NCBI GenBank assembly: GCA_029204225.1
Contig: CM055104.1
Coordinates: forward strand, 22,700,189 to 22,764,188
Direction: 5' to 3'
Origin: Diphasiastrum complanatum
Lineage: Eukaryota; Streptophyta; Lycopodiopsida; Lycopodiales; Lycopodiaceae
DNA length: 64,000 nucleotides
This document shows positions 34,596-46,083 of this stretch, in pieces (the stretch's first letter is position 1; each line of letters starts with the position of its first letter). The position numbers and the translations under genes are program-made. Below the pieces are notes generated by a model, which saw only the letters and a list, made by a program, of their open reading frames with translations, did no database searches and had not been told where the DNA came from.

Positions 34596-36740
34596 TGGTA
34601 TTAGAGCCTTTAGGTTGTGGAGAAATGTGCATGATCCAAGCTCTTGGAAGAGCAGTTCCATCGACGGTAGCATCAGAACCGAGCAACGGTAAGGACGCCG
34701 TATGGGGTACAAGGTGGTCCGAGGTGATCAAAGACACAAAGCCCTTTGATTTAGTGCGTATGAAGCCGATTCGTAGAATCAAAGTTAAGGCAATTCCATA
34801 GCAAGCAGGTATGAGACAACCCACAAGAAATACTGATAACGGGAACAATTCTCAATAAATTGATAAACGGTTTGGTGTAGGGAAGAGTTGACAACGGTGG
34901 TTGGACAAACAGGGCAGCCATAGCAATTGGATTCTTAGTATTTAAATCAAAAACAACTCCAAAAGCATGCAAGGATTGGTTGAAAAATGTCAACCAGGGT
35001 TTTGGAGCAGAAACAAGCAGATCTGCCACCGTAGGAGGAGGTTTTTGGATCTGTAAGAAGCTACAGTAGGGCGTTGGACTAGCCAAATGGAGTCTGAAAA
35101 AGGCCATGGTAAACCATGAAGGAGTAGAAGAGCAATAGTGTCTGAAGCTATGGTGGAAAAAGGAAGCTAGGGTTTTTTTACTAAGTAAAACAAAGAGTTC
35201 TCTCTGTAGGTGTTGGTTTCTAATGTTGTAAAAGTATAGAGAGGGGCACCCTAGCAACTTGAAGTTGCCTGCAGGAGGCCACGGTAGGCCGTGATGAGGA
35301 CACCAACTAATCAACCTCTGAAGAAGTGACTCCATAGTTGGAATATAGCAAGAGAACTTGAGGTGTTTGCAGTTGTTTTTTGACCAAAATCAGATCTGTA
35401 ACTAGCAAGCAGGGCGTCGTGGTAGGGCGAGTCAAAGCTCGGAGCTGGCCGTGGATGGCCGTAGCCAGGGCACAGGATCCCCGATCGATTTGTAGCAAGA
35501 AAGAACATGTAAAGCATAGCTATGGAGGTGAAGGTGAAGGTGAAGGAGGAGAGGCCTCAGAGGAGGCTCGCGCGCAACGAATTTCATAGTGAAGCATCTT
35601 GTTGAGTTTCTTGGTGCTAAATTCAAGGAAAAGCATCCAAGATTGTATGCCATTAATTAGATTGGGCTCAATGTCATCAAATCTAATTAATTGAGGCTAT
35701 CTTCAAGCCCTCTAAAAGTGTTTTACATTTCGGACGAATCTTTTTGTACATTGGCCAAAGAAGCATGGGATTCACTAAAATCAATTTATGAATCCAATAA
35801 CACTTCTTGAGTTCTCATGATTAGGAACCAATTATTGCAAAGCATGAGAAACAATAGTGAAAGTGCACAAGAATATGCGCTTAGGATCAAGTCTCTCAAC
35901 AAAGATCTAGCCTCTATAGGAGAGAAGATTCTAGATAATGAGATAGTACAAGTGATCCTAAATGGCCTAGGTGATGAATTCACAAATTTGGTCCAAAGTT
36001 TTGCCATCATTGATAAGCTCCATAGTGTTCTAGTGGCTGAAGAGTGTAGAAAGCTATAGACAAAGGCTAGGACGAAACTCCTTATCATTGTAGGATCCAA
36101 CTTCTCATTCAAAGTCAAGAAAAAGACCAATGGAGCAAAGAAGAATCATCCAAAGGAGGCCAAGGAGGAGAATCTACCATCAAGCTCAAAGGGAAAATGC
36201 AAGAAGGACAAATCCAAGTACAAGTGCTTCTTTTGTGGAAAGAAGGGGCACTTTGCATCAGAATGCTTGAAGAAGAAAAAGGCACAAGAGAACAAACAAA
36301 GCAACATTGCACATCAAGAGGAGGAGGATGAAGAAGAAGAATCCTTAATAGCATCTACCTCATCACTATCATCCAAATCCAACACAAGTGAAGCTTGGTG
36401 TGGATTGATAGTGGGGCTAGCTTCTACATGACTTTCCAAAAGGACTACTTCTCCACTCTACTCTCTTAAAATGATGTTTAAAATTCTATTTTTATAGCTA
36501 GTGATCAAGAGTGTAGGATAAGTGTAGGTACTATTCCATTCTACTTGGGATCATCCAAAAGGATGAACCATAGCTAAAGGATTTAAAACAAGGTAGATTG
36601 TTTAAATTCGAAGCTAATGTGGCAATGGAGAGTGTAAATTTGGCAAAGGAGGAGATCACCCAGGTTGAGCTATGGCACAAAGGGTTGGGCCACCCGAACT
36701 TGAATGCAATGGAATCAATGTGTGCAAATGAGCTTCTATT
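34596..36740 (+). mobile_element. Element H: decayed, truncated copia
   Basis: A copia primer site with one mismatch (TGGTATTAGAGCC, 34596-34608) lies about 60 bases after the gypsy integrase remnant, leaving no room for a full 5' LTR. A leader of about 1.1 kb follows, then gag, protease and pre-integrase pieces in order to about 36740, where similarity stops. No integrase core, RT or 3' LTR is present. No target duplication could be found. Confidence 0.75.
35750..36732 (+). pseudogene. Element H: gag-protease-pre-integrase remnants
   Basis: gag resumes as EAWDSLKSIYESNNTS, a stop, then a clean stretch (35817-36059) with EYALRIKSLNKDLASIGEKI and EIVQVILNGLGDEF. A Lys-rich linker leads to an intact zinc knuckle CFFCGKKGHFASEC (about 36226-36267). 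The protease start WIDSGASFYMTF (about 36402-36437) and the pre-integrase motif ELWHKGLGHPN (about 36667-36699) follow in different frames, with several stops between. All coding is broken. Confidence 0.8.
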
Positions 36741-37192
36741 TAAAGTTCATGGACTTCAATCCCAAATTCATCAGTCTGGTCCATTCAAGCATTTCGTTTT
36801 GAAGATTTTTATTGAAATTTTTTCAAACTTGGCCTTTAGCCCCTTCAGGGCCCTTTTTCTCCCCATCCAACGGCCTGAATCTAATGGCCCTCACTCATCC
36901 TAAGTAGCCCGATCTCCACCATTGACTTGAATTGGAATCGATCATGCGGTTTGCAATGTAGTTGCATGCCAAATGAAGCTCCTGCAAATGCGACATAAGT
37001 TCCAGTCGCTACAATTCGGCTTGGTGAGGGCACGCAATGCCCTTCGGGCCCCTCGCATCTAAGGAGCATGGGGCAGTTTGGTCCCGAGGCATCCTCAACC
37101 ACTTGGGCAACCATTTTTTTTTTTTAATAAAAAAATGGTTGCCCAAGTGCCACATGTAAAGGCAACTATAAGATTATCCCATAAGCATTTTG
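36741..37192. other. Spacer with a perfect hairpin, no gene
   Basis: Short DNA between the end of element H and element L. Contains the inverted repeat annotated separately and a GC-richer patch (36830-37080) whose frames are uninformative. Confidence 0.5.
37100..37149. repeat. Perfect inverted repeat (hairpin)
   Basis: CACTTGGGCAACCATTTTTT (37100-37119) pairs exactly with AAAAAATGGTTGCCCAAGTG (37130-37149) around a short T/A loop. It could be the joined ends of a small inverted-repeat transposon or a transcribed hairpin. Confidence 0.9.
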
Positions 37193-37197
37193 ATGGG

Positions 37198-39301
37198 TGT
37201 CTCAGCAAGCTTATAGAGAAATGTAGTAAATTGTATTATAGTAAGTTGTCGATCCCCAAAGAGAGCACATAAAAGAGATATTCTGTCATTATTGGTGATA
37301 ATTATGATTTAGCAGTGAAGCACAATGGCATGAAGAATAATCTGGTTGTCAGAGGACATTTATGAATGCCAGCCAGTACTGCCAACGAAATTGTACAGGG
37401 TAAAACAAACAACAGAGAAAATATTCAGGATGTTCAACCATAAAGTCCAGATTCTGGAGAACAATATCTTGGAGAAACTAACCATCAACTCAGTATTAAG
37501 ATCAAACAGGGCCGAGAACAAGATATGTGCATATAAATCAGGTTTCAACTTAGACAATACATCATATTTCACAAGGCCAAACGATTGCTCTGACAATGCT
37601 TACAATGAACTATCTCGTCCCTCAACAGCCGAGATAAACTTGTTACTCTAGAGTTTTGTAAAAGGAATCCTGATCCACTGTATAGTTCAATTAATACTTG
37701 GTCAATGTTAATTACAAATCTACAGAATGTAGAATCCATCATTCAACAGAATTGCAATGACATTCACAGGATCATTCAGAATAGCACTGAAGTATGGATG
37801 TGAGACAAGACAGTCTAGAATCTGTATTGAACATTACTCAAAATGTTGTCACCACAATACAATTCTGCAATACAGTAGTTATTCAATACAGAATGCATTT
37901 GCATTGCCAGTTTAGTCTATAGGAAAAAGAGAGAGGCTAAAGCCCTCTGAAAACTCTGATATCTGCTCTCCATCTCCTACAACGCTAAGCATGAAGAATG
38001 TCTGACTGAATGAGAATGGCAAAGGCCTGGCCATTGTATAGTGTCTAAATCTCGTAGAGCAGAAGAAGGTCCGATAACTGTCAAAGAATATAGTCCAATA
38101 GAGGCCTGACATATGTTGGAGTCTACTCATAAGCCTATAACATATTGCCACATGTAAATGACTATCCATATGCCTATCATAACCTCCTTGGAATGGGAGA
38201 AGGGTCACGTTGACTGCATTTCATGGTGCCGGGTATGGAAATGCCAAAAAAATCTGAGTGTAGGTTTGTTGAAGGAGGTCTTGGATACGCGTTGAGGGCT
38301 ACTCCCAAAGAAATTAAATACTGATAACTGCAAACATGCCTGCATGGAATATTGGCTACAAATCGATGGTGGTTAACCTGCTGTAGAAAAAGCGCTGGCA
38401 GAATACTCCAGAAAATTCTGACTTGTGATAATATGTTGCTAAAACAACTGCTGGATCGATGCTATAAATGCAAAAAGAACTGTTGCAGGGCTGCCATTGG
38501 AGAATCTGCCTTTGCAGATGGCCGCTAAGAGGTGTGTGAAGAGCGTTGAAGGATCAGTAACGGTTGTTGGTTGTCCTGCTAAAAGGAGGTACCAAACATA
38601 CCTGAAAAATGAAGAGTGATGGTCGCTGACTAAGAACAGCCGTTTAGAACCTGCATAGATGGAGAAAGCAGAGCTTTGGCTCCCGCTTAGTAATGCATGA
38701 GGTGGTGTGCTGAAGGTTACTGATGAGGAAGACGCCAATAGGAAAGGCTCTGATCTACTCGTGCATTGCCCTAACCACTTCGAAGAAAGAGAGAGAGGAT
38801 AAACTCTCGAACTTCTTCATAGGTCTTCGATTCCCGTTTAAGGACTGGTCTTGAGATTAGAAGGCAACTTGAAAATTCATGTAGTCTTTGAAAAGAAGTG
38901 CCAATAGTTGGAGTAGACTGGTATTAGTTGGTCTTCACAAAATTGATAATGCCCAAAGAGAAGTTTGAATATGCCCATGAAAAATGCATAGGTGGGAAAG
39001 CCTGACTGCTACCATTGAAGTTTAGAGTCAACTGCGGAAAATTGCCACAAGAGTGCCCTTGCTGCAGGAGTGCCCTTGCTACCAGAGCCTTCATAATTCC
39101 ATGACCTTCACCCCTCGTGAACTCGGCTCTTTATAGATTGAGGCCACATTGAACGCGCATATCGAGACTTAGGGTCAGCAAGGCTAAAGGTGATCGGTTA
39201 CAGCTTAAGAATATGCTATGCATTGCGGTAAAGGACAAAAGTTTAAGATTTTGCAACAAAAAGCCAAAATATTTAATAAATTTTGAAACCATGCCACCAC
39301 A
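37198..39301 (-). repeat. 3' LTR of element L (long form)
   Basis: 2104 bases. In element sense it starts TGTGGTGGCATGG (39301 downward) and ends next to 37198. A TATA-like CTATAAAG reads on the minus strand near 39136-39129. It contains 699 bases (38048-38746) absent from the other LTR. Confidence 0.88.
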
Positions 39302-39315
39302 TGTCCCCCTCCTCA
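39302..39315 (-). other. Polypurine tract of element L
   Basis: Minus-strand TTGAGGAGGGGGAC immediately precedes the 3' LTR. Confidence 0.85.
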
Positions 39316-39810
39316 ATGCGCAGTGGCCTTGCAAGCACATACACAACTTAAAAATTGAATGATCATGGTATGAAGTCGGCAGTCCCCATTAATGACATGC
39401 TTGATATAACTTGCTTCAACAATTTTTTCAGTCCAAGAACTTAAAGAGTTTCAGCAGTAGTAAACAGTATTCAGAGTTTCTTCTACTTGTTTACTCTTTT
39501 TCAAACTGTAAAAATCAGTAGCAAACAACAGAGAGATCTGCCATCAAATCGGCAATATAACCATCAAAGAATTAGCAGCCTATATCTTCATAGAATAGTA
39601 TAAGCTTCTTTGAAAATCAGCTCTGTAGATTTGAATCTAATAGTAGAGGGTGAGCAAAAAAAATCAGAACATATCAACATCTTCTACTTGAGCTAGAGCA
39701 GCACGATGTCTTCGTCACAGGCTTTTATTTGGCTTGAAAGTCCTGTAAATAAACATAACAAACCAAAACAAGAAAAAACAAAAACAAAATGAGAACGAAA
39801 TTCTGGAAAA

Positions 39811-39942
39811 GCATAGATCATATATTGCTTACGGAAAACCAGAATTTTCATTAACATGACAGAGGACCTTCAGTCTGCATAGATCATATATTGCTTACGG
39901 AAAACCAGAATTTTCATTAACATGACAGAGGACCTTCAGTCT
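39811..39942. repeat. 66-bp tandem duplication inside element L
   Basis: Two apparently identical 66-base units (39811-39876 and 39877-39942) starting GCATAGATCATATATTGC. No sequence change between them is visible, so the duplication is recent relative to the LTR divergence. Confidence 0.95.
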
Positions 39943-40122
39943 GCACATAACAAGAACGGAACAATTTTTTACAAACTGTAAATAAATTTAACAACGCTAC
40001 AAGAAATGAAAAACAAAAACCAAAAACCAGGTCACTGCTCTTTATGGTGGCCGAAAATATTGATAGAGTAGTAAATAAATCAGTTCTGCCTCTATCTTTC
40101 TTGAATCTTATGAATAGATGGA

Positions 40123-40539
40123 CTAACGACAGCCGACATTCGGAGTTATTGCCCTCAAATCAGATTGACAGAGAAAATAGGCCCTCCTCCATAGGTGGAA
40201 TAAATAGCCTTCATGAGTAAACAACGCAGCATGTAATTGCTTAGAATCTGCATAGCATTGATTCTTTTTCTTAGAGGGAAATGTAGACTGCAATGCTTGA
40301 GCCTCTGTCACCTCAGATATTTCTTCAACAGTCCCAATTTCATCTTCAAAGATAGGAAACGGCCCTTCAAATATGCATAGAAAATGGAAGGCTATTGCAC
40401 ACTTGCTAAGATCACCATCAACTGTCTCCTCCGGTAGAGAATTTGCAGAATAAGCTAAGAGAAGGGAAGCAAGAGTGGCTGGGAATTCTTCCCCCTCCAA
40501 AAAGTCAGCAATACAGCTTCTAGGCTCTGGTTCCAACAA
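40123..40539 (-). CDS. Element L: orphan ORF, the only coding candidate
   Basis: 138 open codons starting MLEPEPRSCIADFLEGEEFP, rich in Glu and Leu in the first half, with a basic KKKNQC stretch and a His/Trp/Arg-containing end (HLWRRAYFLCQSD). The same frame continues upstream through a single TAA to an ATG near 40606 (MFCPLSDVLDEDCFPPI), about 25 bases after the primer site, so the original protein was probably about 160 residues. There is no similarity to gag or pol that I can see. Its place just after the primer site is where gag should be. Not assigned. Confidence 0.45.
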   Translation of the reverse strand: MLEPEPRSCIADFLEGEEFPATLASLLLAYSANSLPEETVDGDLSKCAIAFHFLCIFEGPFPIFEDEIGTVEEISEVTEAQALQSTFPSKKKNQCYADSKQLHAALFTHEGYLFHLWRRAYFLCQSDLRAITPNVGCR

Positions 40540-40629
40540 ATCTGAAACAATGACTGCTTAAATGGGTGGAAAGCAGTCTTCATCCAAAACGTCAGATAAT
40601 GGACAGAACATTTCTATTGGTTGTGCTCC

Positions 40630-40648
40630 CCGGCAATGGCGCCAAAAT
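40630..40648 (-). other. Primer binding site of element L
   Basis: In minus sense TTTTGGCGCCATTGCCGGG lies nine bases after the 5' LTR end. The word TGGCGCC..TTGCCGGGG is the classic plant gypsy (Athila/Tat) primer site. Confidence 0.88.
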
Positions 40649-40656
40649 AAGATTTA

Positions 40657-42035
40657 TGTCGTAGCAAGCTTATAGAGAAATGCAGTAAATTGTAGTATAA
40701 TAAGTTGTCGATCCCAAAAGAGAGCACATAAAAGAGATATTCTGTCATTATTGGTGATAATTATGATTTAGTAGTGAAGCACAATGGAATGGAAGAATAA
40801 TCTGGTTGTCAGAGGACATTTATGAATGGCAGCCAGTACTGCCAAGGAAATTGTACAAGGTAAAACAAACAACAGAGAAAATATTCAGGATGTTCAACCA
40901 TAAAGTCCAAAGTCTGGAGAACAATATCTAACCACCAACTCAGTATTAAGATCAAACAGGGCCAAGAACAAGATTTGTGCACTATAAATCAGGTTTCAAC
41001 TTAGACAATACATCATATTTCACAAGGCCAAACGATTGCTCTGACAATGCTTACAATGAACTATCTCGTCCCTCAACAGCCGAGATAAACTTGTTACTCT
41101 AGAGTTTTGTAAAAGGAATCATGATCCACTGTATAGTTTGATTAATACTTGGTCAATGTTAATTACAAATCTACAGAATGTAGAATCCATCATTCAACAG
41201 GATCGCAATGACATTCACAGGATCATTCAGAATAGCACTGAAGTATGGATGTGAGACAAGACAGTCTAGAATCTGTATTGAACGTTACTCAAAATGTTGT
41301 CACCACAATACAATTCTGCAATACAGTAGGTATTCAATAGAGAATGCATTTGCATTGCCAGCTTAGTCTATAGGAAAAAGAGAGAGGCTAAGCCCTCTGA
41401 AAACTCTGATATCTGCTCTCCATCTCCTACAACGCTAAGCATGAAGAATGTCTGACTGAATGAGAATGGCAAAGGCCTGGCCATTGTATAGTGTCTAGCT
41501 CTGATCTACTCGTCCATTGCCCTAACCACTTCGAAGAAAGAGAGAGAGGATAAACGCTCGAACTTCTTCATAGGTCTTCAATTCCCATTTACGGACTGGT
41601 CTTGAGATTAGAAGGCAACTTGAAAATTCATGTAGTCTTTGAAAAGAAGTGCCAATAGTTGGAGTATACTGGTGTTATTTGGTCTTCACAAAATTGATAA
41701 TGCCCAAAGAGAAGTTTGAATATCCCCGTAAAAAATGCATAGGTGGGAAAGCCCAACTGCTGCCATTGAAGTTTAGAGTCAACTGCGGAAAATTGCCACA
41801 GAAGTTCCCTTGCTGCCACAGCCTTCATAATTCCATGACCTTCACCCCTCGTGAACTTGGCTCTTTTTAGATTGAGGCCACATTGAATGCGTATATCGAG
41901 ACTTAGGGTCAGCAAGGCTAAAGGTGATTGGTTTCAGCCTAAGAATATGCTATGCATTGCAGTAAAGGACAAAAGTTTAAGATTTTGCAATAAATAGCCA
42001 AAATATTTAATAAATATTGAAACCATGCCACCACA
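40657..42035 (-). repeat. 5' LTR of element L (short form)
   Basis: 1379 bases, collinear with 37198-39301 except for the loss of the 699-base middle segment; the junction lies at 41497/41498. Point differences are scattered. The TATA-like word of the other LTR is changed here (CTAAAAAG). Confidence 0.9.
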
Positions 42036-42182
42036 ATGGGATTTCTCCAGTGACATATATAGTCAAACATGCCTATTTTCTTGTGTGTGTGAGTGCCCGG
42101 GTGTGAAAGTGCCCTGCACCACCAAGGCTTCCCACGCCCATTCGCGTCGCTTGCCGCCATTGCCAGCCTGCTTGTGCATGGT

Positions 42183-42828
42183 TGTGAAAGAATTCAGATC
42201 ATAAATGATCCAAATCCATAAAGGATCTTTGGTTACAAAAGAAACTAGTCCACCAATGTTGCCAATGTAGAAAAATCAGCATCTACACACAAAATAAGAT
42301 GCAAACTCTAATAGAACTTGATCAAACATGAATCAAAACATAAAGTACTGTTGCTTTTCCATAAAAAAACCAGCAAGCTACTGTATTTCACACGTGTGAA
42401 TCCAAAAATAACAAATATAGATCATTCTACACAGAATTGCAAGCAATCACAAGTATAGTGCACCAATGGATAGTAGAACCCAAGAGAACCATGTATATGC
42501 ATGAAATGAGATAGAGAAGAGAGAAGATATGTCTCTCCATGAGTTACATCCTTTTATAGTAGGTCAAAACCCTATTTGGCCACTTGGCTTTCCCTCCAAA
42601 ATGTAAACCCTATTATTTTTGGGTCTAGATTCAATGTACCCAACATTTAAATTTGAATCTACTCAAACTCGACTTCTAACTTTCCCACACTTACAAAAAT
42701 TGTTTATTCAAATGGAATTTAGACTAATGAACTTTGAAATTCAAACTCTAAGTCTAATATAAAGTAGGCCTCAATTTGCCAAATATAGAAATGTAGCAAA
42801 TATGACTAAACTAGTTGAATCTTTCACA
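42183..42828 (-). repeat. 3' LTR of element C
   Basis: Starts TGTGAAAGATTCAACTAG in minus sense (from 42828) and ends TTCTTTCACA. Homologous to the LTRs of D with many more differences than the two D LTRs show between them. Contains CACACGTGTG near 42390. Confidence 0.9.
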
Positions 42829-43024
42829 CTCCCTCTTCAACTAGTTTTAGAATGGACTTTGATAACACTCCAAGTGATGTCCTATGCTTCATGAACAAGT
42901 CCTTTCTCAATGCTTTGGTGAAGATATCAGCTACAGATTCCCTTGAGGACACATGTTGAAGCTCCACCTCCTTTGCAATGACTTGCTCCCTCACAAAATG
43001 ATATTGCACCTCAATATGCCCCAT
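42824..43024 (-). pseudogene. Element C: RNase H C-terminus only
   Basis: Reads HIEVQYHFVREQVIAKEVEL, ESVADIFTKAL, LGVLSKSILKLVEEGV, the end of copia pol, followed immediately by the purine tract and LTR. The catalytic part of RNase H is missing because of a deletion joining the orphan segment to this point. Confidence 0.85.
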
Positions 43025-43030
43025 GAAGAA

Positions 43031-43759
43031 TCACATAACTTTGTAAATGAGATGATTCCTCCATGATATCAACTTTGAACTCTCTTGAAAAATATAACAA
43101 ACAAACAATAAATGTGAGTGATCAACATTTGCTTGCATGTCTCTTCCTTCTTTGTCCTTTGTTGCGATGTATCCACCATGACACTCCATGAATGAGCCTC
43201 CATCTCCATCTTGCCTCAAGATGCCATCATACCTTGATGACTTGGCCATGAATGAGTGACATAATGAACTTCCAATAGATTCATTTTTATCAACAAAACC
43301 AGCCATGAATGCTAGTATAAATCCAACATCAAAATGATGCTCACCAATGTAGCTAGTTTTACCATATCTTGACAATTTGCACACATCCCCATGAAAATGC
43401 TCAAACATGAGATAGAACAAGTAAAGTAAACTTGAACAACACTTCCTTGCTGCTCCTTTGACCTTACTTGGATCTTCAATAACCTGCAAAAACATATCCA
43501 TAACATCTTTGCCAATTACCTCTCCTTTGATGCTCTTGACTAGCTCCAAATTGCCAACTTCCCTTTAGCCTTGTTGAAGCCCTTTGAGATCAACCTCTTG
43601 ATCATCAACTTGACAATCAAAGTCATTGAACAAAATTTGTTTTCCAAGACCATTACTTGCTATAAAAACATGAAAACATCCCACATCTTTCTTGTCCTTA
43701 GGTAACTCCACCAATCTCCATGTTCCATTCTTCATAAGAGCTTGATACTCAAGATCCAT
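43031..43759 (-). pseudogene. Element C: RT stub plus orphan segment
   Basis: 43759 downward begins with the first RT residues (MDLEYQALMKNGTWRLVELP, DKKDVGC). Exactly where GCKW should follow, the sequence changes to the segment shared with D: SNGLGKQILFNDFD, then EVDLKGLQ, a TAA at about 43567-43565, and a further 172-codon open stretch (43549-43031) with MELVKSIKGEVIGKDVMD, CCSSLLYLFYLMFEHFHGDV and KTSYIGEHHFDVGFILAFM. It is not RT and not a family I know. See the matching block in D. Confidence 0.75.
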
Positions 43760-43794
43760 TGCATGGATCCACTCCGCTTCTTTCCTTGCTTCAC

Positions 43795-45145
43795 CTACAC
43801 TTGTAGTTCATCAAAAGAGGTTAGGAAAGCAACATAATTTCCAAAAACTACTTGCTTACCCTTTTCATCATATGTGAGCCTTGAAGGTACTTGTCTTTCC
43901 CTTGATGTTCTCCTTGGCTTTTGACTTGATGAAGGTCCATCATCATCACCATCTAAAGTAGGATCCTTTACGTCAACATCAAGAATGTTAGATCCATCCA
44001 CATCACCATCAATAATGCTTGAAGATACTTTTGGGATGTTCCCCTCATCAAGAATGACATCTCTACCAACAATCACTTTGTTAGTAGAAGGAATGTAAAC
44101 CTTGTAGGCTTTACTCACCTCACTATATCAACAAAAATACCTCTCTTTGAAGATGGATCCTCCTTGGTCCTATCATCAAGAGTAATGTTGACATAGCATG
44201 TGCATCCAAAAGTTCTTAGAAAGTTGACACTCAGCCTCCTCTTGAATAGCATTACAAAAAGTGTCTTTCCATCCAAAATAGCACTCGGCCACCTATTGCA
44301 CAAGAAATTGGCACACAACAAAGCTTGATCCCAAAATGGTTTATCAAGATTAGCACTTAACCTCATGGCTTTCGCACTTTCACATAAAGTCCTATTCTTC
44401 CTTTCAACCACTCCATTTTGTTGTGGGGTCCTTGATGTTGTATACTCCCTCTTGATCCGACGCTCATCACAAAAGGCCTTGAACTTGGTAGATATGTACT
44501 CACAACCATTGTCACTCCTTAAGCACTATCCTTGTGGAAAATTGGTTCTCCCTTGCATTCTTGAACTTAACAAAGACATCATAAACTTCATCTTTGCTCT
44601 TTAGTAGATAGATCAAGTTGAAAAGGCTTTGTAAATCTAGATGTAGATCTAGTATAAGGTAGTCTATGTGACATGGACAAAGCACAAGACTCACAAACAT
44701 GATTGATGTCACTTAAGAAACTTGGAAGACCTCTCACAACCTTCTTTCTAGCCATTACCTCCAATGACTTGAAGTTGAGGTGTCCCATCCTTTTATGCCA
44801 AACCTTTTGAATATGTATATGCTCTCTTGCAACACATCCAACTTGGTTAGCAATAATGCAAGCATCTAGTTTGAACAACTTCCCTTGCCTTTTACCTTTT
44901 CCAATCAAGACATCCTTCTTTTTGATCATACAAGCATCTCCATCAAACTCCACCTTGAGGCCTTTACTTAGCATTTGACTCACACTAAGCAAATTCTTGG
45001 TAATAGATGGAATAAACAATACATCCTCCAAATAAACATTCCTATTTGTAGAGAGAGAAACATGAATTGTGCCAATCCCTCTGATTGCACACTCACCATC
45101 ATTGGCTGGGTAGATCACCTTCTTGTCATCTCCATATGCCAACAA
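43795..45145 (-). pseudogene. Element C: pre-integrase and integrase remnants
   Basis: 45145-44588 holds the region after the protease (DVLFIPSITKNLLSVSQMLS), VWHKRMGHLNFKSL and CESCALSMSHRLPYTRSTSR. A deletion and frameshifts remove the first part of the integrase core. 44411-44115 resumes at VERKNRTLCESAKAMRLSAN and FLRTFGCTCYVNITLDD. 44118-43795 carries the tail, SKAYKVYIPSTNKVIVGRDV with a Ser/Asp-rich end. Not functional. Confidence 0.85.
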
Positions 45146-46083
45146 AGAAGAGAAATACTCTTTGTGAAAGTCATATGTGAACTTGCTTCACTATCAGTCC
45201 ACCATGGATCTAGATCTCCATAATTAGCAAGCATACATGAAGACATCACAAGAGCATCATCATTTGCATCTTGAACATCCAAACCATCCTCATCAAGAGT
45301 AAGATTACCTTGCTTGTCTCCTTGATCTCTCTTCTTCTTGTAGCACTCACTTGCAAAGTATCCTTTGATGTCACAATAGAAGCACTTGAGCTTTGATCTA
45401 CCCTTCTTTTTGCCACTTGAAGAAGCATTCACTTGATCTTGCCCTTTAGACCACTTACTTTTGCTTTTGCCCTTGAATTTGCCCTTTGTGAACATAGCCT
45501 CCTCGTGAAGTGTTGATGTAGATCAACTTCTTGCTTGAAGCCTATATTCTTCATTGATCAAGATCTCTTCAAGATCCATCAAACTTGGCAAAGTCTTTTG
45601 AATAGCAATACTTTGAACAATGTTAGCATGAGCATCCAACAATCCATTAAGAATAACTTGAACAAGCTCTCCTTCCTTAATGCTCTCATCAATGCAAGCC
45701 AACTCATCATTCAATGCTTTCACTTTCTTCATTCTTTTGCAAACAAGAAAAGATTTGCCTTCTTAGAGTCAACACTCTAGAAGTAGACTTGGATTCATAA
45801 AGCTTCGTCAATGAATCCCAAGCATCATTAGATGAAGTACTCTTACCAACCTCCTTGAGAAGCTCATTGGTAACATTCATCTTGATCATGTGTAGAGCCC
45901 TTTTGGCCTTCTTATCATACCACATATGATCTTGTTGTGTTGCTGGTATCTCCTCCAAACCTACAACAATATCCAAAACATCATTCATCTCAAGAAGTGA
46001 TTCCATCCTCACCTTCCACAATGAATAGTTACTTCAAGTAAGCCTATCATTGGCTTCCAACATGACTCCACTTGATGTTGCCA
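45115..46083 (-). pseudogene. Element C: gag and protease start, mutated
   Basis: gag begins at the ATG near 46083 but has a stop within the first 20 codons. It is then open from 46021 (WKVRMESLLEMNDVLDIVVG) to about 45725, where the frame shifts; LNDELACIDESIKEGELVQV follows in 45732-45523. In 45495-45115 the zinc knuckle reads CFYCDIKGYFASEC: the zinc-binding His is replaced by Tyr. The protease reads WWTDSEASSHM: the DSG active-site triplet is DSE. Both would abolish function. Confidence 0.88.

Larger units (their letters stand above)
37198..42035 (-). mobile_element. Element L: complete non-autonomous LTR retrotransposon, gypsy-type primer site
   Basis: Target duplication ATGGG at 37193-37197 and 42036-42040. 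Minus-strand order: 5' LTR 40657-42035, primer site 40630-40648, interior about 1.35 kb, purine tract 39302-39315, 3' LTR 37198-39301. LTR ends are TG...CA. The primer site word TTGGCGCCATTGCCGGGG is the one used by Athila/Tat-type gypsy elements in plants. The interior has no gag, protease, integrase, RT or RNase H similarity, only one orphan ORF. It is therefore a LARD-like element that must borrow all proteins. LTR copies look similar apart from one large gap, suggesting a moderately recent insertion. Confidence 0.9.

Noticed and set aside
34751-35335. 194-codon minus-strand ORF
   Set aside because: It lies antisense in the leader of the decayed element H, has no recognisable domain and a biased Pro/Ser/Leu/Phe composition from purine-rich sense DNA.
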